Source of the DNA: Davidsoniella eucalypti | Taxonomy: Eukaryota; Ascomycota; Sordariomycetes; Microascales; Ceratocystidaceae | NCBI GenBank assembly: GCA_004009845.1 | Contig: RMBW01000303.1 | Span: forward strand, 1-13,871 | Direction: 5' to 3' | Length of the DNA stretch: 13,871 nucleotides | In this document: positions 7,855-13,802 of the stretch, one piece after another | How positions within the stretch are numbered: the first letter of the stretch is position 1 | How the letters are laid out: each line of letters begins with the position of its first letter | Position numbers and translations under genes: made by a program | The notes under the pieces: generated by a model | What the model was told of the DNA's origin: nothing | What the model saw: the letters and a program-made list of their open reading frames with translations, nothing else | Database searches by the model: none

Positions 7855-7883
7855 TGTCAGGGGCTAAGGCCCAGTTGGTATTT

Positions 7884-7904
7884 GGCTAAGTAAGATACTT
7901 AGCC
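7884..7904. repeat. E2 U3 palindrome upstream of TATA
   Basis: GGCTAAGTA-AGA-TACTTAGCC, perfect 9-bp arms with a 3-base centre. It is the positional counterpart of the E1 dyad CTAGGTA/TACCTAG; the G-C to A-T change is compensated on the other arm. Confidence 0.7.
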
Positions 7905-7915
7905 AGATAAACGGT

Positions 7916-7923
7916 TATAAATA
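7916..7923 (+). promoter_or_regulatory. E2 LTR TATA box
   Basis: TATAAATA followed by GGGACCTATTCCCGCCG, identical in E1. It lies 55 nt upstream of the predicted transcript start, as in E1. Confidence 0.78.
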
Positions 7924-7970
7924 GGGACCTATTCCCGCCGTATTCCAACAGATATTAGTCTTTCTCCTTC

Positions 7971-7981
7971 ATCGGTATCAA
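7971..7981 (+). promoter_or_regulatory. E2 predicted transcript 5' end and self-primer arm
   Basis: ATCGGTATCAA, preceded by the pyrimidine-rich TTTCTCCTTC. It is exactly complementary to 8036-8046. In Tf1-type elements the first 11 nt of the RNA pair with the PBS and are cleaved off as primer. Confidence 0.62.
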
Positions 7982-8035
7982 TCGAAGTCTTTACTCTAGA
8001 TTGCTTGCCATTGCCTCTTCCTAGTTCGTGTCATT

Positions 8036-8046
8036 TTGATACCGAT
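8036..8046 (+). promoter_or_regulatory. E2 predicted primer-binding site (self-primed type)
   Basis: TTGATACCGAT, 11 of 11 complementary to 7971-7981, just after the predicted LTR end TGTCA. Complementarity stops on both sides at exactly 11 nt. Sequence shared with E1 ends a few bases beyond this site, as expected at the LTR/PBS to leader boundary. Confidence 0.67.
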
Positions 8047-8060
8047 CTACCATCGTTCTC

Positions 8061-8205
8061 GTTCTTCGCACCCTACTGTGCACCTTGTTCTCTCACGCTA
8101 TTCGTGACCATCACTCTACTCGCACCCTACTGTGCACTCCATTCTCTCACGCTATTCGTGACCATCGTTCTCGCACCCTACTGTGCCCTCACTTCGCTAT
8201 CTCAC
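8061..8205 (+). repeat. E2 leader tandem repeat, three copies
   Basis: Three units with cores CGCACCCTACTGTGC at 8067, 8121 and 8172 (periods 54 and 51 bp). Each is followed by CTCTCACGCTATTCGTGACCA in the first two units and by a degenerate version in the third. Units contain GCAC...GTGC and CACG...CGTG pairs able to form small RNA hairpins. The 264-nt leader from the predicted start to gag contains no ATG. Confidence 0.85.
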
Positions 8206-8234
8206 TGACTAAACGCGTCCACCTTACTTGCACC

Positions 8235-10220
8235 ATGTTGCAACTTTTCCTCCTTCACCTCTGGGCTGCCATCCTTGGAGCCCACCACGGCACCGCCGAA
8301 GGTCTCGCCCTCGCATTCCTCGCAATTGCCTTCACCCACTTCATGCTAGACATCACGCGCCGCTTCTTGCTGGCCTTCAAGCCGCGCCATGTCGTCACCC
8401 CCTTTCTCCACCAGAGACGCCTCTGGAAACACCAGGGCTGGTGCTATTTAGCCCTGTTCAAACGCTCTGAACGACCCCGTCTGGCCAAACTACTTGGCCC
8501 CTTTCCCGCAGGCCCTGCCATCCTCGCACACGCTGCCCACTTTCATGACCACCTGCACTGTTTGTCCATCTCCACGGATATAATCGGCCACATTGTGCCC
8601 GGTCAAAGCAGCCTCAGGTCCCCGCGCAGCGCCCAGATTCTCCTGTCACGATTTCTTAGCAACCCTCACATCCTCGGCTTCGGCGCGTCTTCCAGCAAAG
8701 ACATCCCCATACGCACCAAGGAGAACACCCCTAAAGTCAAAATCGAAGCCCCTCGTCGCTCTCTAAGCGGTCACCCCCTGCCAGGCGCATACTCCGACGA
8801 TACAGCAGGCGTCTTCGAAGTTCTGTCCGCCAAATACCAAGCTGCCCTCGATAAAGCCCAACTGGATCCAACCGAATGGATATCACCCACTGCGCCAAGA
8901 TGGGACTTCCAGTTCCACCACAACTTCAAAGTCGCAGAGATCCAGATGGCCGCACTCCAGGGCATGGCAGAACGCTCAGCCCCCGAATTCAAGGACCCTG
9001 CACGCACTGCTGAAGTACTGGACAACCTAGGCCGAGACATCCTCGAGCTCCTCGGTGGCAAATACGAAGACCCAGCCAACGACAACTTAGTAGACCTCAA
9101 CCAGCTCGACGACTTAGAGGACAGACTCAAACCTCTCAACCTACGTCTCGCCCCTATCCGCGAACACGCCCCCACGCCTCCAGAGAAAAGGCTCACAACA
9201 ACACCAGCATTCCCTCCTACAGCTCACGGGATCGCCTTACTACCCCCTCGCGACGACCAGCTTGCCCGCCGCAAAGATGTTATCGACGCAGTCCGCAAGT
9301 TCGACGGCACCTTCGATTACGCCACCTGGAAGATGGAGCTTAACGAGAAATTTCTCGTGGACTCTTACCGCTTCTACTCAACCAGAGACCAGCTGGCGTA
9401 CACGATGAACGCCCTGTCGACGGAGATCAAGGAACAAGTTCGCACCAAGTACCTCGAATGCCTCCCCATGAACACCGGCTTCCAGGCCTTCCTCTCTTAC
9501 CTTGACTCGCGATACGACGACCCCGACCGAGCGAGACTTGCCAACCGCGAATTGCTGAAGCTCAAGCAAGGCCCTACCGAGACATTCGAATCCTTTACCA
9601 ACCGTCTCTGCTCTCTGCGCGACAAAGCCCATTTCTACGACCATAACACTCTCCTCTCCGTCCTCCAAGAAGGCCTCCACCTGGACATGCAAGTACACTT
9701 AGCCAACATGTTCCATATCAGACCACTAGACGAAATGATCTCACAGATGCGCCCAGTCGCCCGCATCAAGGAAAGCGCCCTCGCCAAAGCCAAGGCCATA
9801 AACTCCAACCACTGGCGTTCAAACCCCTCGCCGACACCATCTCGTACGCCCGCGCCCAAATCACAAACCTCCTCAACCGACAGGCCCTGCTATCACTGCC
9901 GCCAAACAGGCCACTACGCCTCCATGTGCCCTCTCACGCCCTGCCAGTACTGCAGCAGCCAAGCACATCCCTCAGGCACATGTCCTACGGCCGTATCCTG
10001 CTCTGCCTGCCAACGCAAGGGTCATACCGCTGCTAACTGCCGTTCCAAGTCGCGCACCTCTCGCCCTTCGGTCAAGGCCAACGCCGTCAGCACAGCACCC
10101 TCTTTCTCCCTGGACGACGTCCGCGCCCTCATCAGCGAGCAGATGGCCACCACGCAGCCACGCGCCCAGGGAACCCCTACTAACAACACAGCGGATACAG
10201 GTGACCTCATGGATTTTTAG
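8235..10220 (+). CDS. gag: E2 Gag (661 aa), hydrophobic N-terminus, three zinc knuckles
   Basis: Particle-forming structural protein. I start at the ATG at 8235 (context CACCATG): it is the first ATG of the leader, aligns with the E1 start and gives nearly the same length (661 against 662). The open frame extends further upstream only through the tandem repeats, without an ATG. Residues about 2-45 are rich in hydrophobic residues (LFLLHLWAAIL, LALAFLAIAFTHF). Residues about 55-145 are the block shared with E1 (RLWKHQGWCYLALFKRSERP, NPHILGFG). The capsid-like region spans about 344-513 (FDGTFDYATWKMELNEKF, YLDSRYDDPDRAR). Three CCHC knuckles lie at 552-602. The protein ends with MDF at the frameshift site. 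Linkers between these parts are poorly conserved with E1, while the three domains stay about 70% alike by eye. Confidence 0.94.
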   Translation: MLQLFLLHLWAAILGAHHGTAEGLALAFLAIAFTHFMLDITRRFLLAFKPRHVVTPFLHQRRLWKHQGWCYLALFKRSERPRLAKLLGPFPAGPAILAHAAHFHDHLHCLSISTDIIGHIVPGQSSLRSPRSAQILLSRFLSNPHILGFGASSSKDIPIRTKENTPKVKIEAPRRSLSGHPLPGAYSDDTAGVFEVLSAKYQAALDKAQLDPTEWISPTAPRWDFQFHHNFKVAEIQMAALQGMAERSAPEFKDPARTAEVLDNLGRDILELLGGKYEDPANDNLVDLNQLDDLEDRLKPLNLRLAPIREHAPTPPEKRLTTTPAFPPTAHGIALLPPRDDQLARRKDVIDAVRKFDGTFDYATWKMELNEKFLVDSYRFYSTRDQLAYTMNALSTEIKEQVRTKYLECLPMNTGFQAFLSYLDSRYDDPDRARLANRELLKLKQGPTETFESFTNRLCSLRDKAHFYDHNTLLSVLQEGLHLDMQVHLANMFHIRPLDEMISQMRPVARIKESALAKAKAINSNHWRSNPSPTPSRTPAPKSQTSSTDRPCYHCRQTGHYASMCPLTPCQYCSSQAHPSGTCPTAVSCSACQRKGHTAANCRSKSRTSRPSVKANAVSTAPSFSLDDVRALISEQMATTQPRAQGTPTNNTADTGDLMDF

Positions 10221-10246
10221 ATAGTCGGGATAAATCGCGCCCCGAC
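10211..10246 (+). promoter_or_regulatory. E2 gag-pol -1 frameshift site with stem-loop
   Basis: GGATTTTTAGATAGTCGGG is identical to E1 across the gag stop (TAG 10218-10220). The stem is GTCGGG (10224-10229) with CCCGAC (10241-10246). The hairpin has the same total length (23 nt) as in E1, but the loop differs in sequence. The pol frame is open through the stop and for 25 codons to the ATG at 10286. Confidence 0.75.
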
Positions 10247-10285
10247 CAGGGGGGATTAATCGGTGATAGAATAGTTGAAACTGAG

Positions 10286-10380
10286 ATGGGGGCTTTAGGA
10301 AATTATTTAGACATTCGTTTAGGTAGTTACGCCACAAAAGCCCTCGTCGACAGCGGATGCCTTACCGTCGCCGTCATTCC
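10286..10380 (+). pseudogene. pol: E2 Pol: protease N-terminal part, up to a frameshift
   Basis: Start of the retroviral-type aspartic protease, with the catalytic DSG in KALVDSGC as in E1. The reading frame reaches here by -1 slippage from gag, or starts at this ATG. In the C run at 10379-10382 one C is missing compared with the corresponding run of E1 (five). The frame therefore turns into unrelated sequence that ends shortly after 10492. The rest of the protease continues in the neighbouring frame. Confidence 0.8.
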
Positions 10381-12219
10381 CCGCGTCTCCTCCACCTCGC
10401 CACCGCCACGCACCCTATCTCTGAGCGGGTCATTGTCCAAGTCACTACGCTGGACAACCCCCCGCTCATCGACACCATCGCCGAACTCCCCCTGACCATC
10501 AACGGCCACACGGAAACCATTTGGGCCTACGTGGTTCCCGGCCAGTCCGAAGACATAATTCTAGGACAAAGATGGTTAGTAAATAATGACGTTCGGCTCA
10601 GGCCCAGGACACAGGAGATTACGATCTTACCAGCAGAAGAGTTAACTGCTGAGGAATTCTACAAGCTCTGTGGAAGTGCGGATAACCCGCATATTTATAG
10701 AGCTTCGCTAGAGAACATTAAGATCGCTCTTGCTCACAAGGAGAAATCCCGTCCTCACCTGCCGGATTGGTTAGAACCTGTTGCCTCGGCTTTCGATCCC
10801 AAATTAGCCACAACGCTGCCCCCGCATCGACCAGGGATCGACCTAGAGATTAAACTGAAACCAGGTGCAACCGTTCCGACACAATCCCTCTACCCAGTAA
10901 CTCGCGCAGAACTCCTAGTATTACAAAAGACCCTGGAAGGTCTCAAGCAGTCTCAGTTCATAGGACCAGCCAACTCCGAATATGGCTCGTCCGTACTGTT
11001 CGTCAATAAACCAGGAGGTGGCGTACGCTTTTGCATCGATTATCGTGGTGTCAATGACGCCTCCATCAAAGATAAGTACCCCCTGCCACTTATGGGGGAA
11101 ACGCTCCAACGCATCGCCAGTTCCGAGTGGGTCTCGAAAGTCGACGTCATCTCCGCCTTCCACAGGATTCGCATAGCCCCAGGCTCTGAACACATAACAG
11201 CTTTTAGAACACCCCTGGGTGCCTTCCAGTGGAACGTCGTCCCTTTCGGCTTAACCAACGCCCCTGCTGCCTTCCAGAGACGCATCAACGGAGTCCTCGA
11301 CAAATGGCACGGTATCAGCTGCGACGCCTACATTGACGATGTGTGCATCTATTCTAAGGGCTCGCTCCAGGACCATCGCAACCTCGTCCTGGAAATAGTC
11401 TCTGCCCTCGACAAAGCCGACCTCCAACTCGACATCAAGAAGTGCGAGTTCGCAGCCAAGGAGATCAAGTTCCTAGGCTTCCTAGTCGGCCCTGGTATCG
11501 GCATAAGGGCAGACCCCGAAAAGACTGAAGCCATTCGTAATTGGGAGCGCCCCTACACACTAACCGAGCTCCGCCGCTTTATTGGTTTCATAAACTTCTA
11601 TAGGGACTTCGTCCCGCGCATATCCGACACCCTTGCGCCATTAACCAACTTAACTAAAAAGGACACCCCCTTTGTTTGGTCCCCTGCCTGCGACCAGGCC
11701 TTCCACAGCATCAAGGATGCCTTCATCTCTCCTCCTCTACTAGCCCCCTACGACCCTGACAGGGAAACAATCCTCTCCGCGGACTCCTCAGGCTATGCTC
11801 TAGGCGCTGAACTCACCCAGCGCGGCCCTGACGGACATCACCACCCCATTGCCTTCCTATCTAGGAAACTCACGCCAGCAGAATCCAACTATCCCATTCA
11901 CGATAAGGAAATGCTGGCTATCTACTGGTCCATTCGTCAGTGGAGACACTTCCTGCTGGGTATACACTTCACGGTCTTCACCGACCATCGCAACCTGGAG
12001 TTCTTCAGAACCAAAAGGTCCCTAGCAGAAAGGCAACGCCGCTGGGGATACGAACTGTCGGACTTCTCCTTTGAACTTAAACACCGTCCTGGAACTGACC
12101 AAGTGATCCCCGACGCACTATCGCGCAGGGACCAGGACATGCCCAAGGATGCCAGTGACGACAGACTCATGAGTAGAGTACACCAACTCCTCGCCCCGCA
12201 ACAGCAGGAGACAACCTAG
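10381..12219 (+). CDS. pol: E2 Pol: rest of protease, reverse transcriptase, RNase H
   Basis: Continues the protease (TINGHTETIWAYVVPGQ, DIILGQRWLVNN), then RT with FCIDYRGVN, PFGLTNAPAAFQRRIN and active-site YIDD at 11329-11340. RNase H follows, with acidic residues at 11782-11784 (SADSSG), 11908-11910 (DKEMLAIYW) and 11983-11985 (FTDHRNLEFF), and the end motif PDALSRRDQDMPKDA. No start of its own is expected; it is the body of Gag-Pol. The stop at 12217-12219 looks artificial: relative to E1 one base is missing near 12195-12206, and the integrase frame opens at 12207. Similarity to E1 is very high through RT, much higher than through the Gag linkers. Confidence 0.93.
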   Translation, partial: PRLLHLATATHPISERVIVQVTTLDNPPLIDTIAELPLTINGHTETIWAYVVPGQSEDIILGQRWLVNNDVRLRPRTQEITILPAEELTAEEFYKLCGSADNPHIYRASLENIKIALAHKEKSRPHLPDWLEPVASAFDPKLATTLPPHRPGIDLEIKLKPGATVPTQSLYPVTRAELLVLQKTLEGLKQSQFIGPANSEYGSSVLFVNKPGGGVRFCIDYRGVNDASIKDKYPLPLMGETLQRIASSEWVSKVDVISAFHRIRIAPGSEHITAFRTPLGAFQWNVVPFGLTNAPAAFQRRINGVLDKWHGISCDAYIDDVCIYSKGSLQDHRNLVLEIVSALDKADLQLDIKKCEFAAKEIKFLGFLVGPGIGIRADPEKTEAIRNWERPYTLTELRRFIGFINFYRDFVPRISDTLAPLTNLTKKDTPFVWSPACDQAFHSIKDAFISPPLLAPYDPDRETILSADSSGYALGAELTQRGPDGHHHPIAFLSRKLTPAESNYPIHDKEMLAIYWSIRQWRHFLLGIHFTVFTDHRNLEFFRTKRSLAERQRRWGYELSDFSFELKHRPGTDQVIPDALSRRDQDMPKDASDDRLMSRVHQLLAPQQQETT

Positions 12220-13598
12220 TAGTTGTCAACGCCCTTTGGTCCAACATCCCGGACGCCGACATTCCCTCAGACGACATAGCCACACAGTCCACTCTCCCCT
12301 CACCCTTCGGGGACGCCGACCTTACCTCACTATGGACACAAGCCCTGCAGACCAATAATAGATGGTGGCTTGCACGATCCCTTGTCCTCGATGGCGCCAG
12401 ATCATTCCCCTCAGCATGGGGCCTCCAATGGCAAATCAGCGAATGTTCCATCGACGACCGAGGCCTCCTACGCTGGCGCAACAGACTATGGATCCCTCGC
12501 TTTGAACCCCTCCGCACCAAGCTGATCCAGACTATCCACGACTCACACTTGTCTGGACACCCTGGCCGCGAAATCACACGGGACCTAGTTTCACGGGAAT
12601 ACTCCTGGCCAGGACTCACCAACGATGTACGCCAATTCGTAGCCAACTGCACTACATGCGGTAAAAGCAAGTATTGGCGGGAACAAAAGCGCGGACTCTT
12701 GAAACCCCTTCCTGTTCCAGACCGCCACTGGACCGAGCTAGCCATGGACTTCATTGGCCCCTTACCACCTTCCAAGCACTGCACATTCATCCTCGGCGTC
12801 ACCGACAGACTCTCCAAGTCGCAGATCCTTATCCCCATGTCAGACACCTCCGCGAAAGCAACAGCTGACGCCCTATTCACCCACGTATTCGCACACCACG
12901 GTTTTCCCTCAGCCATCGTGTCAGACCGCGGCCCCCAGTTCACATCACTATTCTGGGGAGAAGCATGCCGCCGTCTCAACATCAAACGTCGCCTCTCTAC
13001 GGCCTTTCACCCTCAAACCGACGGTGCCCAGGAGCGAAGCAACCAGGAGATTGAAACCTTCCTCAGGATCTTCTGTTCCTTCGCCCAGGACAACTGGGCG
13101 GATCTCCTTCCACAAGCACAGATCGCCCTAAACAACCGCACCGTCTCCAGCACTGCCATCTCCCCCTTCTTCGCGACACACGGTTACAACATGGACATCA
13201 TCGAGCCATCTCCCACTAGCGAACCATCCTCTACGCAGTCCCCGGTACACGACGCCCAGGCCTTCCTAGACAAAATCCGCGACGCCACCAGTTTCGCACA
13301 GGTTGCCATGGCGTCAGCACAGGATTATCAGGAGACAGCAGCTAACCGCCGCCGCCAGCCAGCCTCCCAGTTTCAGATAGGAGACGTAGTGCTCCTGAAA
13401 TGCGAAAACATCGCTTCTGAAAGACCCTCTAAAAAGCTAGATTGGCTAGCTCGCCGCTACACGGTTACAGGCCTGATAGGCACCCACGCAGTCCGACTTA
13501 ACATTCCAGGCCTAGTCCACCCAGTCTTCCACATCAGCAAGGTACGACACGCAGGGATAACCCCTGCCCTCACAGGTCATCCAAGACGACGAACCTGA
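12207..13598 (+). CDS. pol: E2 Pol: integrase (HHCC zinc domain, DDE core)
   Basis: Inserts element cDNA into the genome. The frame is open from 12207 with no ATG, consistent with a polyprotein segment joined to RNase H upstream. After a linker, the HHCC zinc-binding domain has His codons at 12537 and 12558 and Cys codons at 12648 and 12657. The catalytic triad is D (12747, MDFIGPLP), D (12924, VSDRGPQF) and E (13032, QERSNQ), with 35 residues between the second D and E as in the D,D-35-E family. The C-terminal part has GDVVLLK and HPVFHISKV, typical of the GPY/F-like end before the chromodomain linker. From about 13561 (C4 run) the true continuation appears to be in the next frame, so the last dozen residues and the TGA at 13596 look like a frameshift artefact. 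Confidence 0.92.
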   Translation, partial: GDNLVVVNALWSNIPDADIPSDDIATQSTLPSPFGDADLTSLWTQALQTNNRWWLARSLVLDGARSFPSAWGLQWQISECSIDDRGLLRWRNRLWIPRFEPLRTKLIQTIHDSHLSGHPGREITRDLVSREYSWPGLTNDVRQFVANCTTCGKSKYWREQKRGLLKPLPVPDRHWTELAMDFIGPLPPSKHCTFILGVTDRLSKSQILIPMSDTSAKATADALFTHVFAHHGFPSAIVSDRGPQFTSLFWGEACRRLNIKRRLSTAFHPQTDGAQERSNQEIETFLRIFCSFAQDNWADLLPQAQIALNNRTVSSTAISPFFATHGYNMDIIEPSPTSEPSSTQSPVHDAQAFLDKIRDATSFAQVAMASAQDYQETAANRRRQPASQFQIGDVVLLKCENIASERPSKKLDWLARRYTVTGLIGTHAVRLNIPGLVHPVFHISKVRHAGITPALTGHPRRRT

Positions 13599-13802
13599 GG
13601 CTGTCTCAAGGGAGGAAGCATACGGAGACGACGCTATAGCCGAAGGAGAATTCCGCGTGAAGAAATTGTCCGCCAACGGAAATACCGTGGGCATGAACAA
13701 GCACTGGTTAAATGGTCTGGTTACCAGGACCCTACTTGGGAACCAGTGAAACATATCGAAGAACACCCTCGCATGGCGCATATTCTTAGAGGCCGCGCTT
13801 AA
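13599..13802 (+). pseudogene. E2 Pol: acidic linker and C-terminal chromodomain, frames broken
   Basis: Between about 13566 and 13658 the +1 frame reads as an acidic linker (QVIQDDEPEAV). From 13659 to the TAA at 13800-13802 the integrase frame reads EEIVRQRKYRG, LVKWSGYQDPTWEPVKHIEEHP, which has the chromodomain pattern V-E-x-I ... (L)VKWxGY ... TWEP. The Trp and Tyr of the methyl-lysine cage are present; the first cage position appears as Phe in the linker frame. Chromodomains on integrase guide insertion to histone-marked chromatin in chromoviruses. An extra C at 13561-13564 and a missing G at about 13659 would account for the two frame changes. A simple stop with a degraded linker is the alternative. 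Confidence 0.75.

Larger units (their letters stand above)
7855..8033 (+). repeat. E2 5' LTR (179 bp)
   Basis: It starts TGTCAGGGGC at the exact point where copia LTR identity ends, and its end is placed at ...TTCGTGTCA, two bases before the 11-nt primer site. Predicted U3 is 7855-7970, with R/U5 from 7971. Shared blocks with the E1 LTR include the TATA region and GATTGCTTGCCA. The 3' boundary depends on the self-priming model and cannot be confirmed without the 3' LTR. Confidence 0.75.

Noticed and set aside
7510..7867. Plus-strand open frames over the copia leader and into the E2 LTR
   Set aside because: They cross the copia/E2 junction and two LTR ends, so they cannot be an inherited gene; no recognisable domain.
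8085..8234. Upstream in-frame extension of E2 Gag through the tandem repeats
   Set aside because: The frame is open but begins at a TTG, with no ATG; it translates the repeats. The first ATG at 8235 matches the E1 start in context and resulting length.
8771..9196. 141-codon antisense frame inside E2 gag, and similar frames at 9378-9698 and 9972-10337
   Set aside because: Low-complexity shadows of gag. The sense frame is conserved with E1 and these are not.
12167..12985. 272-codon open frame antisense to the E2 integrase
   Set aside because: Mirror of the coding strand of a GC-rich gene. It overlaps the HHCC and DDE motifs read on the plus strand and shows no recognisable domain.
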